A stretch of 64,000 nt of DNA, from the NCBI GenBank assembly GCA_007896885.1, contig VOIU01000012.1, positions 1 through 64,000 of the forward strand, read 5' to 3'. Origin of the DNA: Bacteroidaceae bacterium HV4-6-C5C. Lineage in GTDB: Bacteria > Bacteroidota > Bacteroidia > Bacteroidales > Bacteroidaceae. This document shows, one piece after another, positions 46,154 to 55,225 of the stretch. Under the pieces are notes generated by a model. That model made no database searches. It was given only the letters and a program-made list of their open reading frames with translations, and was not told the origin of the DNA. How positions within the stretch are numbered: position 1 is the stretch's first letter; the number at the start of each line of letters is the position of its first letter. A program made the translations under genes and the position numbers.

Positions 46154-47080
46154 TTAACTTTTTGCTAACTTCCCGTCTTTTTTCAATTGATTAACTATTC
46201 CGTCTAATGTTCCATTAACGAAGCTACCGCTCTTGGCTGTACTATATACTTTAGCTATTTCAACATATTCATTGAGAGATACGCTAACGGGTATATTCGG
46301 GAAACTCAATATCTCAGCCAAAGCACATTGCATCACGATAACATCCATAAAAGCAACACGATCCAAATCCCAATTACGTGTATTTTCACTTATCAAATGA
46401 CGGTAATAATCACAATTTAGAACAGTCCGACGAAACAAACGACGAGCAAATTCCTGATCTTCTTCATCTTTAAACTCAGGTAATAGAGGCTGATCAGCTC
46501 CATTCTTCTCATCGAAACGTTTGATTGTTTTCAAAACAAACGTATCAACTATTTCTTTATCATCGTTCCAATACAAACTCTGATCTTCAAGTAAAGCATC
46601 GAGAGACTCATTGTTGAATATATATCCTTTATAAAGTTTTCTCCAAAATTCTCTATCGGTTTCATATGAGCTATCTGAAGATGCCATATATTCTTTGTAA
46701 ATGTCAGATGCAGCAATTTTCTCATATAAACCTTTCACGAAATCTTCATCTGTTGTCCATGAGCGCTTTTGATTAGTAGAAAACTCCAATAGTTGTTTAT
46801 TTATCTCCAATTGAGAGATAAAACGATTTTCAACAAATTTCATGTTAGGGTGCAAATCTTCTTCCGTAGGTGCAAGTTTAGCTTTAGCAGCATCAATTCG
46901 TTTCTGCGCATAATTCGTCAAAGCCACCATCAGCATCAGCATATAGTTGTAGAGGTCATAAGCTTTCGATAAGCTAAAAAACAACTCTTTCTCAGCTGCA
47001 TCTAAATTTTTACTTCCGTTCTGATAATAAGCATATACAATTTGTATAATCTTGAGACGAATAAGAACTCTGTTAATCAT
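46154..47080 (-). CDS. nusB: Transcription antitermination factor NusB (long Bacteroidales form)
   Basis: This 308-residue protein is twice the length of E. coli NusB. The C-terminal part carries the NusB domain (RDVA-like start in NWDLDRVAFMDVIVMQCALA, then NEYVEIAKVYSTAKSGSFVN, GTLDGIV). The N-terminal half is the extra region seen across Bacteroidetes. NusB with NusE promotes rRNA antitermination. It is the first gene of the cluster and has a good promoter. Confidence 0.93.
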   Translation of the reverse strand: MINRVLIRLKIIQIVYAYYQNGSKNLDAAEKELFFSLSKAYDLYNYMLMLMVALTNYAQKRIDAAKAKLAPTEEDLHPNMKFVENRFISQLEINKQLLEFSTNQKRSWTTDEDFVKGLYEKIAASDIYKEYMASSDSSYETDREFWRKLYKGYIFNNESLDALLEDQSLYWNDDKEIVDTFVLKTIKRFDEKNGADQPLLPEFKDEEDQEFARRLFRRTVLNCDYYRHLISENTRNWDLDRVAFMDVIVMQCALAEILSFPNIPVSVSLNEYVEIAKVYSTAKSGSFVNGTLDGIVNQLKKDGKLAKS

Positions 47081-47118
47081 AATCCTATATAATCAATTGT
47101 TATTTTGTTAACAAGGTG

Positions 47119-47151
47119 CAAAAGTAGATATTTTTAATGAGCTTACACAAA
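47119..47151 (-). promoter_or_regulatory. nusB: Promoter of the nusB cluster
   Basis: On the minus strand TTTG (47148-47151) and TACTTTTG (47119-47126) are 21 nt apart. It lies 38 nt before the nusB ATG and fully matches the Bacteroidales consensus. Confidence 0.75.
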
Positions 47152-47197
47152 TAAAACACATTTTTTTATGAAGTTATTCATTATCCGGGGTTTTTCT

Positions 47198-47228
47198 TTT
47201 GACAATTTAAAAAAAATATTCAATTTTG
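47198..47228 (+). promoter_or_regulatory. Promoter of the DUF3276 gene
   Basis: TTTG (47198-47201) and CAATTTTG (47221-47228) are 19 nt apart, differing from TAnnTTTG only in the first base. It is 28 nt before the ATG at 47257. Confidence 0.6.
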
Positions 47229-47256
47229 AACCCAATTACAACTAGTAACCTAAAAT

Positions 47257-47631
47257 ATGGAAGACTTAAAGAAGAAAAACGTAGTGGAGATGAATGATAA
47301 AGAAATTATTTTCTCAAAATCCATTAAAGCCGGCAAGCGAATCTACTATCTGGATGTAAAAAGAAACAGAAAAGATGAGATGTTTCTGGCAATCACAGAA
47401 AGCAAAAAAGTCATTACTGGAGAGGGTGAAAACATCCAAGTTAATTTTGAAAAACACAAGATTTTCCTTTATAGGGAAGATTTTGAGAAGTTCATTAACG
47501 GTTTGAACGAAGCTATTTCATTTGTCAATGATAATGATAGCACTCCAGAAGACACCATACCTCTGACCGAAGAGAAGGAAAGAAACGATGAAATCAAGAT
47601 TGATCTGGATTTTGAAGAGCCAACTCTTTGA
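47257..47631 (+). CDS. DUF3276 (PUR-alpha-like) nucleic-acid-binding protein
   Basis: This 124-residue protein has a PUR repeat core (IIFSKSIKAGKRIYYLDVKR, then KDEMFLAITESKKV and KHKIFLYREDFEKFINGL), followed by an acidic tail (EIKIDLDFEEPTL). PUR proteins bind single-stranded nucleic acid. The family is conserved in Bacteroidetes; the target is not known. It is divergent from nusB. The downstream rplY promoter begins within its last codons. Confidence 0.82.
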   Translation: MEDLKKKNVVEMNDKEIIFSKSIKAGKRIYYLDVKRNRKDEMFLAITESKKVITGEGENIQVNFEKHKIFLYREDFEKFINGLNEAISFVNDNDSTPEDTIPLTEEKERNDEIKIDLDFEEPTL

Positions 47632-47657
47632 TATATCAAAAAAAAGCTGTACTTTTG
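47627..47657 (+). promoter_or_regulatory. rplY: Promoter of rplY (L25)
   Basis: TTTG (47627-47630) and TACTTTTG (47650-47657) are separated by exactly 19 nt. The -33 overlaps the stop region of the DUF3276 gene. Transcription would begin near 47664, giving a leader of about 95 nt before the rplY ATG, long enough for leader control. Confidence 0.78.
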
Positions 47658-47759
47658 CACCGCTTTTTTGCAACATTGTATGGTTTTTACAAATCATACT
47701 GTGTGATGGTGAATTAAGCAATAAGTAACTTAATTTAGAGTAACACAAAAATTTAGAAA

Positions 47760-48347
47760 ATGAAAACAATTGAAGTAAAAGGTACTGCAAGAACCATTGC
47801 GGAACGTTCTTCCGAACAAGCTAAGGCTTTGAAAACAATTCGTCAAGACAATGGCGTACCTTGCGTTCTTTATGGAGCAGGTGAAAACATCCACTTTACA
47901 GTACCTGCAGAGGGTTTGCGTAATTTAGTTTATTCTCCTCATATTTACATTGTAGACCTGATCATTGATGGCAAAAAAATAAATGCTATCATGAAAGATA
48001 TCCAATTTCACCCTGTAAAAGACACAATCCTTCATGTTGATTTCTACCAAATAGACGAGAGCAAACCTATCGTAATGGAAGTTCCCGTACAGATGGAAGG
48101 TTTGGCAGAAGGTGTTAAAGCCGGTGGTAAATTGACACTTCAAATGCGTAAATTGAAAGTTAGAGCTTTATACAACATTATACCTGAAAGATTGAATGTT
48201 AACGTTTCTCATTTAGGATTGGGTAAAACCGTTAAAGTTGGAGAGTTAAGCTATGAAGGATTGGAAATATTGAGTGCTAAAGAAGCTGTGGTATGTGCAG
48301 TTAAATTGACTCGTGCAGCTAGAGGAGCAGCAGCTAGCAATAGCTAA
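47760..48347 (+). CDS. rplY: 50S ribosomal protein L25 (Ctc form)
   Basis: This 195-residue protein has the L25 5S-rRNA-binding domain (about 1-95; VPCVLYGAGENIHFTVPAEG, then LHVDFYQIDESK) and the C-terminal TL5/Ctc domain (VPVQMEGLAEGVKAGGKLTL). The long form is usual in Bacteroidetes. It has a strong promoter of its own and ends in an alanine/serine-rich tail. The following gene is pth after a terminator-like hairpin. Confidence 0.96.
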   Translation: MKTIEVKGTARTIAERSSEQAKALKTIRQDNGVPCVLYGAGENIHFTVPAEGLRNLVYSPHIYIVDLIIDGKKINAIMKDIQFHPVKDTILHVDFYQIDESKPIVMEVPVQMEGLAEGVKAGGKLTLQMRKLKVRALYNIIPERLNVNVSHLGLGKTVKVGELSYEGLEILSAKEAVVCAVKLTRAARGAAASNS

Positions 48348-48376
48348 TCCGGTATAGGCTGATAAAAATATCCGAT

Positions 48377-48445
48377 AAGCGCGGGTTAACGTAAAAACGC
48401 AGATTTTTAATCAGCGGGAAGTTGCGTTAATCCGCGCTTCATTTA
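48377..48445 (+). terminator. Terminator-like long hairpin after rplY
   Basis: Arms at 48377-48391 and 48425-48439 pair over 15 bp with one G-T mismatch. The interior contains a second small stem (TAAAAA with TTTTTA). The 3' side continues TCATTTATT. It probably ends most rplY transcripts before pth. Confidence 0.6.
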
Positions 48446-48575
48446 TTACAACACACAACAATATCCTTATACTGTTCGTTACATAGAAAATAGGACGGAC
48501 AACAAATCAAGAAATAAGAAGGCGTACCAATTTATTCTTGAAAGATTTTTTATTATTATTTTATAGTCAGAGAAA

Positions 48576-49139
48576 ATGAAATACTTAATAGTAGGATTGG
48601 GCAATATTGGTCCTGAGTACCATGAAACCCGTCATAATATTGGCTTTATGATCGTTGATGCATTGGCAAAAGCTGCCGGCGTTTCTTTTGTAGATGGCAG
48701 ATATGGTTTCACTGCAAATATTTCAATCAAAGGACGCCAGATAATCCTGCTAAAACCTTCCACCTTTATGAACCTCAGTGGAAATGCCGTTCGTTATTGG
48801 ATGCAGAAAGAGAATATAGATCTTGAAAACATGTTAGTTGCTGTAGACGATCTGGCTTTGCCATTCGGCACGCTTAGACTGAAAGGGAAAGGCAGTGATG
48901 CCGGACATAACGGGCTTAAACATATCGCAGCTGTATTGGGTACACAAAATTATGCCCGTTTACGTTTCGGCATCGGGAATGATTTCCCACGTGGTGGCCA
49001 AATAGATTACGTATTAGGACACTTTGATGATGAGGATTGGAAAACCATGGATAAGCAACTCGAAGCAGCAGGAGAAATCATCAAAAGTTTCTGCTTGGCA
49101 GGTCTTGATATTACAATGAATCAATTCAACAAGAAATGA
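48576..49139 (+). CDS. pth: Peptidyl-tRNA hydrolase
   Basis: This 187-residue enzyme releases tRNA from stalled peptidyl-tRNA. The active site His is in [12 protein letters not shown] (about residue 20), and the conserved residues [21 protein letters not shown] and [10 protein letters not shown] are present. Full length. The stop codon overlaps the start of the S4-domain gene (ATGA at 49136-49139), so the two are coupled. Confidence 0.97.
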   Translation: MKYLIVGLGNIGPEYHETRHNIGFMIVDALAKAAGVSFVDGRYGFTANISIKGRQIILLKPSTFMNLSGNAVRYWMQKENIDLENMLVAVDDLALPFGTLRLKGKGSDAGHNGLKHIAAVLGTQNYARLRFGIGNDFPRGGQIDYVLGHFDDEDWKTMDKQLEAAGEIIKSFCLAGLDITMNQFNKK

Positions 49140-49567
49140 GTGAAGCCAGAATAGACAAATGGATGTGGGCGGTACGAATATTTAAGACGCGCACTATAGC
49201 TGCAGAAGCTTGCAAAAAAAGCAGAATAAGCATCAACGGAGCATTGGCTAAAGCTTCCCGTATGGTCAAACCAGGTGATATCATACAAGTTCGAAAACCT
49301 CCGGTCACCTACTCTTTCAAAGTGATACAGGCTATTGAAAAACGGGTTGGGGCGAAACTTCTTGTGGACATAATGGAAAATGTAACCACACCGGATCAAT
49401 ACGAACTGCTCGAGATGAGTCGCGTTAGTGGGTTTGTCAACCGCGCAAAAGGCACAGGAAGGCCGACTAAGAAAGACAGACGGACCCTGGAAGACTTTAC
49501 AATGCCTGAATTCACAGACGGATTTGACTTTGATTTTGACTTTGAAGATAACACATCTGAAGAATAA
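49136..49567 (+). CDS. S4-domain RNA-binding protein (Hsp15-like)
   Basis: This 143-residue protein begins with the S4 RNA-binding motif ([20 protein letters not shown], then [18 protein letters not shown]). An acidic tail rich in Asp and Phe follows ([15 protein letters not shown]). Hsp15 binds large ribosomal subunits bearing stalled peptide, which fits its coupling with pth. The acid tail is typical of the Bacteroidales form. The following oxidoreductase gene starts 4 nt after its stop. Confidence 0.9.
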   Translation: MSEARIDKWMWAVRIFKTRTIAAEACKKSRISINGALAKASRMVKPGDIIQVRKPPVTYSFKVIQAIEKRVGAKLLVDIMENVTTPDQYELLEMSRVSGFVNRAKGTGRPTKKDRRTLEDFTMPEFTDGFDFDFDFEDNTSEE

Positions 49568-49571
49568 CATT

Positions 49572-50558
49572 ATGGAGCAGAAAACTATTAAATGGGGATT
49601 TATTGGTTGTGGAGAAGTAACGAAGCAAAAGAGTGGACCAGCCTTCAAAAAAGTAGAATATTCGGCAGTTACAGCGGTTATGAGTCGTGACCTGAACAAG
49701 GCAAAAGCTTACGCCATTGAAAGAAATATTCCAAAATGGTATGATGATGCTCAAGAACTAATCGACGACAATGATGTGAATGCCGTTTATATTGCGACCC
49801 CGCCTTCATCACATGCCACTTATGCCATCATGGCTATGAAAGCCGGAAAACCGGTATACATTGAAAAACCAATGGCAGTGACATACGAAGAGTGTTGTCG
49901 TATTAACCGCATATCTAATGAGACGGGAATCCCTTGTTTTGTGGCATACTACCGACGATACTTACCATATTTTCAAAAAGTAAAAGAATTGATAAAAGAA
50001 GGTCATATAGGCAACGTCATCAATGTACAAATACGTTTTGCACAACCCCCACGTGATTTGGACTATAATAAGGCGAACCTTCCTTGGCGAGTACAGCCGG
50101 ATATTGCAGGCGGAGGGTATTTCTATGATCTCGCTCCACACCAGATAGACCTCTTACAAGATATGTTCGGTTGTATTCTCGAAGCCAGCGGATATAAGAG
50201 CAACCAAGAAGGTTTGTACCAGGCAGAAGACACCTTAAGCGCATGTTTCCAGTTTGATAATGGTGTAGTGGGAAGTGGATCATGGTGCTTTGTTGCGCAC
50301 GACTCAGCGCGGGAAGACCGAATAGAGGTGATTGGTGATAAGGGAATGATTTGCTTCTCGGTATTTACTTACGAGCCCATTGCATTACACACAGAAAACG
50401 GTCGGGAAGAAATTGTAGTAGCCAATCCGGAACATGTGCAGCAGCCACTGATACAAGCGGTTGTTGATCACCTAATCGGCAAATCAACATGCACATGTAA
50501 TGGTGAAAGCGCCACATTAACTAATTGGGTTATGGATAAAATTTTAGGGAAGATTTAA
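49572..50558 (+). CDS. Gfo/Idh/MocA-family oxidoreductase
   Basis: This 328-residue cytoplasmic dehydrogenase begins with the Rossmann fold for NAD(P) (IKWGFIGCGEVTKQKSGPAF) and has the family EKP motif (GKPVYIEKPMAVTYEE). The C-terminal domain has AGGGYFYDLAPHQIDLLQDM, with the catalytic-region His in DLAPHQID. It oxidises or reduces a sugar or cyclitol; the substrate is not known. A longer frame from 49428 overlaps the S4-domain gene, so the ATG at 49572 is preferred. It ends the pth operon and is followed by a strong terminator. Confidence 0.92.
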   Translation: MEQKTIKWGFIGCGEVTKQKSGPAFKKVEYSAVTAVMSRDLNKAKAYAIERNIPKWYDDAQELIDDNDVNAVYIATPPSSHATYAIMAMKAGKPVYIEKPMAVTYEECCRINRISNETGIPCFVAYYRRYLPYFQKVKELIKEGHIGNVINVQIRFAQPPRDLDYNKANLPWRVQPDIAGGGYFYDLAPHQIDLLQDMFGCILEASGYKSNQEGLYQAEDTLSACFQFDNGVVGSGSWCFVAHDSAREDRIEVIGDKGMICFSVFTYEPIALHTENGREEIVVANPEHVQQPLIQAVVDHLIGKSTCTCNGESATLTNWVMDKILGKI

Positions 50559-50587
50559 GCTTCATATAATAAGGATATTAATAAAAT

Positions 50588-50630
50588 AAGCAGTGAAAAG
50601 TTCATTCAACTTTTCACTGCTTATTTTTAT
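50588..50630. terminator. Strong terminator after the oxidoreductase
   Basis: Perfect 15-bp arms (50588-50602, 50608-50622) with a 5-nt loop are followed by ATTTTTATT. It is 30 nt after the oxidoreductase stop and could also stop the convergent OmpH-like gene on the other strand. Confidence 0.88.
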
Positions 50631-50673
50631 TATGTCAGACTCCATTTATTGGAGCACATCATCAAATACGGGT

Positions 50674-51282
50674 TTATTTCTTTTTGGATGCACCCGGAGA
50701 ATATCTAGCGTTCAATCCCTCTATAATATCATTCGTAATATTATATGCACTATCTGCGTACAAAAGATTGTCGAAGCCGGTATTGCTTAAAATCAAGCTG
50801 TAACCTTTTGTTTTATTATATTCTTTGAGGAAAGCATTAATAGAATCACGAAGTTGAAGACTGTTTTTGGCATTTTCATTTTGTAATTCTGCAGTCAATT
50901 TATTTTGCAAAAGCTGCAAATCCTGTTGCTTTTTAGTTAACCGAGCATTTTCTTGCTCAGCACGTTCACGAGTTACAAACGCATTATTTTGCAACTTACG
51001 TTGGAATTCCTGAACCTCACCATCAAGTTCACGAGCTTTCTGATTCAATGTAGCGCGTACATTTTCTTCGCGTTTCATCATTGCTTCATTCAAATCATTC
51101 CAAAAGTTGTATTTAGTGAGTAATGTATCTATCTCAACATAAGCGATTTTCATGCCTGACAATCCGGCTTGTACTTTGGGTGTTGCGCTAGATGCTTTAT
51201 CACCTTTGCCTGAACACTCGGAAAACAAAACGATAAGCGCAAGAGCTGCCAAACCGTTCATGAGGTAGTTTAATCTCTTCAT
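50674..51282 (-). CDS. OmpH/Skp-family periplasmic chaperone-like lipoprotein
   Basis: This 202-residue protein has a signal ending at a lipobox with Cys23 (IVLFSECSGKG). Next comes the OmpH start (IAYVEIDTLLTKYNFWNDLN) and long coiled-coil helices (about 65-150) of the Skp tentacle type. Its C-terminal part (YSLILSNTGFDNLLYADSAY) returns to the beta core. Skp holds unfolded outer-membrane proteins. The lipid anchor is unlike the soluble E. coli Skp. It is monocistronic. Confidence 0.85.
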   Translation of the reverse strand: MKRLNYLMNGLAALALIVLFSECSGKGDKASSATPKVQAGLSGMKIAYVEIDTLLTKYNFWNDLNEAMMKREENVRATLNQKARELDGEVQEFQRKLQNNAFVTRERAEQENARLTKKQQDLQLLQNKLTAELQNENAKNSLQLRDSINAFLKEYNKTKGYSLILSNTGFDNLLYADSAYNITNDIIEGLNARYSPGASKKK

Positions 51283-51664
51283 AATTTAAAAATAAGTATC
51301 TATTTTAATCTTAATTAATTCATACTATTGTTTAAGGTCGGAATCATGTACTATGAAAACAGTGCAGCATTCAAGATATTGACAAAATGCCTTGTATTTA
51401 TATAAAGACTGAATTTCAGCAGAACATTTAAATCCAAAATAACAGTTTTATTCCTGACTATACGAAGATATTGCAACAATTAACAATGTTATCAAAATTC
51501 TATCAGGCATTTCCACTATTTTTGTGGGTGCAAATATAGGGCTTTGTATGGACTAAGTGACTTTTTTCTTCCTAAAAAAAGAGAAAGGAGAACAAGATAG
51601 TCAACCGATTTAACCATATTTAGCAATATTCGGAAATAAAACTAACATTCATAACAAATTTAAT
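51283..51664. other. Intergenic region between divergent OmpH-like and pepD genes
   Basis: 382 bases, AT-rich, without a gene. On the minus strand TATATTTG at 51531-51538 could be a -7 element for the OmpH-like gene, but no -33 is seen. No convincing promoter for pepD was found. Confidence 0.35.
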
Positions 51665-53125
51665 ATGGAAAAGAATGAACTAAAACCGGCAAGTGTATTT
51701 CATTATTTCGAAGAAATATGCAAAGTGCCCCGTCCCTCAAAAAAAGAGGAGAAAATAATAGCTTTCTTAAAAGCTTTCGGCGAAGAGCATCATTTGGAAA
51801 CGCTCACAGACAAAGTTGGTAATATCCTGATCAAAAAGCCTGCCACTCCAGGATTTGAGAACAGAAAAACCGTTGTTCTACAGTCGCATATCGACATGGT
51901 ATGTGAAAAGAACAGTGATGTAAAGCATGATTTCCTGACAGACCCTATTGAAACTTATATTGATGGTGAATGGCTGAAAGCAAGAGGAACAACTCTCGGT
52001 GCTGACAATGGCATAGGAGTAGCAACAGAATTAGCCATACTTGCAGATAATAATATAAAACATGGTCCACTGGAATGTTTATTCACAGTTGATGAAGAAA
52101 CCGGATTAACCGGTGCTTTTGCTTTGAAAACAGGCTTCCTGAGTGGTGAGATCTTATTAAATCTTGACTCCGAAGATGAAGGAGAATTGTTTATTGGCTG
52201 CGCCGGTGGTATAGATTCTGTAGCTGAATTTTCGTACAAAGAAATAGACGTTCCTACCGGATATTTCTTTAGCAAAGTGCAGGTAAAAGGCTTGAAAGGG
52301 GGACATTCCGGTGGTGACATTCATTTGGGACTTGGAAATGCTAATAAAATATTAAACCGATTCTTAAGTGAGGCATTCAAAAAATATGATCTTTATCTTT
52401 GCGAAATCGAAGGAGGAAATCTGCGTAATGCTATAGCACGTGAAGCTCATGCAGTAATCGCCATTCCCGAAGAGCAAAAGCATGAGATACGCGCTGACTT
52501 AAATATCTTTGCAGCAGCTGTTCAAGCTGAATATGCAGTGGTGGATCCTGATTTGAAACTCATTATGGAATCAGAAACCACGCATCCCAAAGCAATTGAT
52601 AAAGACACCACCAAACGTCTGTTCCAAACCATATATGCATCACCACACGGTGTATTTGCAATGAGCCAGGACATACCGGGGTTAGTAGAAACATCAACCA
52701 ATCTCGCATCGGTAAAGATGAAACCTAATCATATCATCCGTATCGAAACAAGCCAGCGTAGCTCTACTGCATCTTCAAAAGAGGATATCGCCAATATGGT
52801 GAGAACGGTATTTGAAATGGGGGGGGCACAAGTTTCATTTGGCGACGGGTATCCCGGTTGGAAGCCTAATCCACATTCTGAAATATTGGAGATTGCAACA
52901 GCTTCATACAAACGTTTATTCGGAACGGAAGCACAAGTTAAAGCCATTCATGCTGGATTGGAATGTGGACTATTCCTCGACAAATATCCTTCACTTGATA
53001 TGGTCTCATTCGGTCCGACTCTTCGTGGAGTGCACTCACCGGATGAACGGATGCTCATTCCTACAGTAGATAAGTTCTGGAAGCATTTATTAGACATACT
53101 GGAGAATATTCCTGAAAAGAAATAA
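51665..53125 (+). CDS. pepD: Aminoacyl-histidine dipeptidase (M20 metallopeptidase)
   Basis: This 486-residue enzyme of the M20 family cleaves Xaa-His and other dipeptides in the cytoplasm. The zinc ligands are seen in LQSHIDMVCE (His), LGADNGIGVA (Asp), and VDEETGLTGA (catalytic and bridging Glu). Downstream are the Asp ligand in LNLDSEDEGE and the His in GVHSPDERM. The lid domain lies at about 205-390. Length and motif spacing are as in E. coli PepD. It is followed by a long hairpin. Confidence 0.96.
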   Translation: MEKNELKPASVFHYFEEICKVPRPSKKEEKIIAFLKAFGEEHHLETLTDKVGNILIKKPATPGFENRKTVVLQSHIDMVCEKNSDVKHDFLTDPIETYIDGEWLKARGTTLGADNGIGVATELAILADNNIKHGPLECLFTVDEETGLTGAFALKTGFLSGEILLNLDSEDEGELFIGCAGGIDSVAEFSYKEIDVPTGYFFSKVQVKGLKGGHSGGDIHLGLGNANKILNRFLSEAFKKYDLYLCEIEGGNLRNAIAREAHAVIAIPEEQKHEIRADLNIFAAAVQAEYAVVDPDLKLIMESETTHPKAIDKDTTKRLFQTIYASPHGVFAMSQDIPGLVETSTNLASVKMKPNHIIRIETSQRSSTASSKEDIANMVRTVFEMGGAQVSFGDGYPGWKPNPHSEILEIATASYKRLFGTEAQVKAIHAGLECGLFLDKYPSLDMVSFGPTLRGVHSPDERMLIPTVDKFWKHLLDILENIPEKK

Positions 53126-53142
53126 TAAGGACCAATAGATCC

Positions 53143-53235
53143 GACAGGCTGTTGCATAATATTTAAATTCCTTTAGGAATCAGCTATGCTAATGGGAATA
53201 AGTTTATTGATTTCGCAACAGCCTGTCTCTCTTTA
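53143..53235 (+). terminator. Long interrupted hairpin after pepD
   Basis: Arms at 53143-53155 and 53215-53227 pair over 13 bp (GACAGGCTGTTGC). The 59-nt interior has its own palindrome, ATTCCTTTAGGAAT. The 3' side continues TCTCTTTAATT. It resembles long terminator hairpins seen behind Bacteroides genes. Confidence 0.6.
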
Positions 53236-53256
53236 ATTATAGCTAAAAACGAAGAG

Positions 53257-54309
53257 ATGAAATTCATTCGTTTGTTTTTTCTTACTTGCATCTTTCCTTT
53301 TTCACTCTCACACGGGCAGAGTGTCAAAGACACCGTAACATTCCGCGTGATGAGTTACAACGTGGAGAATTTATTCGATTGTCAGCATGACTCATTAAAG
53401 AATGATTATGAATTCATGCCCGATGCCATTCGCCACTGGACTTATAGTAAATATAAAAAGAAACTGGATAATATTGCCCGTGTGATTACAGCTGTTGGAA
53501 GATGGAGCCCTCCTGCCCTAGTCGCTCTTTGTGAAGTAGAGAATGATAGTGTCATGCGCGATCTCACCCAACGCTCCATATTACGGGAAGGAGGTTATCA
53601 ATACGTCATGACCAGCTCTCCCGATCAGAGGGGGATTGATGTTGCATTGCTCTATCAAAGAGGCGTTTTCAAATTATTATCTACACAGAGCATACGAATA
53701 ATGCCGGGCAGGCATAAAGAGTTTCATCCGACACGGGATATCCTGCATGTTTGCGGTCTATTACCGGACAAAGACTCTTTGGACGTATTTGTGTGCCATC
53801 TACCATCCAGATCGGGAGGTGAGAAACAATCGGAACCTTATCGCATCATTGTTGCTGGTGTACTTAAAAACATAGTGGATAGCATCATGCAAATTCGTAC
53901 CACCCCTCGCATTCTTATCATGGGTGATTTTAACGATTATCCTAATAATAAATCAATCAGACAGGTCCTTGGTGCCAAAGCTCCGCCGCACAACATGAAT
54001 GAAATACAATCCAAGCAACTTTATCATTTACTTGCTCAGAGGGCTGCAGAAGAAGAATTCGGTAGCTACAAATTTCAAGGAGAATGGGGATTGTTAGACC
54101 ATATCATCGTGTCCGGATCACTACTCAACAAGGATAGCTCATTTCATACCGATCCGTCAAAAGCCGACGTATTCCATGACTCTTTTATTCTAACGGACGA
54201 TGAGCGCAATGGAGGGAAACAGCCTTTTCGCACATACCAGGGAATGAAATATATAGGGGGATATAGCGATCATCTACCTGTATGGGCAGATTTTACGCTC
54301 ATCTATTAA
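53257..54309 (+). CDS. Secreted endonuclease/exonuclease/phosphatase-family protein
   Basis: This 350-residue protein has a signal peptide (about 1-20). The EEP fold is clear: FRVMSYNVENLFDC at the start, LCEVEND with the metal-binding Glu, DQRGIDVALLYQRG, ILIMGDFNDYPNNKS, LLDHIIVSGSLL, and GGYSDHLPVWADF with the final Asp-His pair. The family hydrolyses phosphodiesters in nucleic acids or phosphoinositides. Secretion suggests extracellular DNA or another exogenous phosphodiester. It is not in an operon with neighbours. Confidence 0.9.
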   Translation: MKFIRLFFLTCIFPFSLSHGQSVKDTVTFRVMSYNVENLFDCQHDSLKNDYEFMPDAIRHWTYSKYKKKLDNIARVITAVGRWSPPALVALCEVENDSVMRDLTQRSILREGGYQYVMTSSPDQRGIDVALLYQRGVFKLLSTQSIRIMPGRHKEFHPTRDILHVCGLLPDKDSLDVFVCHLPSRSGGEKQSEPYRIIVAGVLKNIVDSIMQIRTTPRILIMGDFNDYPNNKSIRQVLGAKAPPHNMNEIQSKQLYHLLAQRAAEEEFGSYKFQGEWGLLDHIIVSGSLLNKDSSFHTDPSKADVFHDSFILTDDERNGGKQPFRTYQGMKYIGGYSDHLPVWADFTLIY

Positions 54310-54386
54310 TTATATTCCATTCGAAAGATATCGTTAGCTGTCAATAATTTAGGCTTAGTAAAGCCCTTTTTATTCCAATCTATAGA

Positions 54387-55070
54387 CTATATATCTTTCA
54401 ATATATAGCCTTTCTTCATTAGCGATTCAATCTTGATTATCGAATCATGCCGAAGGGCCTTACGTAAATAGGTGATTTGCACATTAAGCGCCAAAGAATT
54501 AGCATAGGAGGTATTCCCCCATATTGCTTCAAGCAAAACGTTCCGATCTACTGTTTTATTAAGATTCCTTGCAAGCAGACGAAGTAGGTCCGCTTGACGT
54601 GAAGTTATGAGGACTTTATTATTCCCTACCCTAATTTCATTAGTGCTATAATTAAAAACCGAGTGCCCGAAATTATAAATCTCATCTTCTATATTATCGC
54701 AGAATGAAAAGGAGAAACGCTCACGAATACGAGCTATAAGTTCTTCCGGATAAAAAGGCTTAGCCAAATAATCGTTTGCTTTCAATTGAAAACCTTGTAA
54801 GCGATCCATCTTGTCACTTCTGTCTGATAAAAAGAAAATAAGCACATGCTTGTCTTGTAATCGGATACGCTCAGCAACTTCAAATCCATTATAACCAGGC
54901 ATATTAATATCAAGCAATACAAGATCCGGCTTTATCACAAGATATTGTTCCAATGCTATATTGCCGTTACCGGCATACGTTACTTCGTATCCCTCCTTTT
55001 CCAAAAAGCGTTTCAGTAGCATGGAATACTTTAAATCGTCATCGACAAAAAGAATCTTTAAAGGTTTCAT
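54387..55070 (-). CDS. OmpR-family response regulator
   Basis: This 227-residue regulator has a receiver domain with acidic pocket (LFVDDD) and phosphorylation site Asp54 in LVLLDINMPG, Lys in the conserved LAKPFYPEEL. The C-terminal winged helix is of the OmpR type (LLEAIWGNTSYANSLALNVQ, then TYLRKALRHD). It is encoded 155 nt downstream of the histidine kinase on the same strand. It is likely to act on the divergent GLPGLI operon. Confidence 0.94.
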   Translation of the reverse strand: MKPLKILFVDDDLKYSMLLKRFLEKEGYEVTYAGNGNIALEQYLVIKPDLVLLDINMPGYNGFEVAERIRLQDKHVLIFFLSDRSDKMDRLQGFQLKANDYLAKPFYPEELIARIRERFSFSFCDNIEDEIYNFGHSVFNYSTNEIRVGNNKVLITSRQADLLRLLARNLNKTVDRNVLLEAIWGNTSYANSLALNVQITYLRKALRHDSIIKIESLMKKGYILKDI

Positions 55071-55225
55071 ATCTGCAAGAAAAAAGTTGTAAAAGAAAAA
55101 ACATATATAATATTTTTCTCAGAATCAAACTAATCCAATCATTTTAAATCTACTAATTAGATAAATATACATGAATATATGGTTCTTTAAGCACTGATAA
55201 ATGATAGAGAGCTCTTACTTTAGTT

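Noticed and set aside
47925..48143. Minus-strand frame within rplY
   Set aside because: Antisense to a ribosomal protein gene.
49121..49699. 192-codon minus-strand frame opposite the S4-domain gene and the oxidoreductase start
   Set aside because: Both plus-strand genes are recognised and well formed, and this frame covers their junction.
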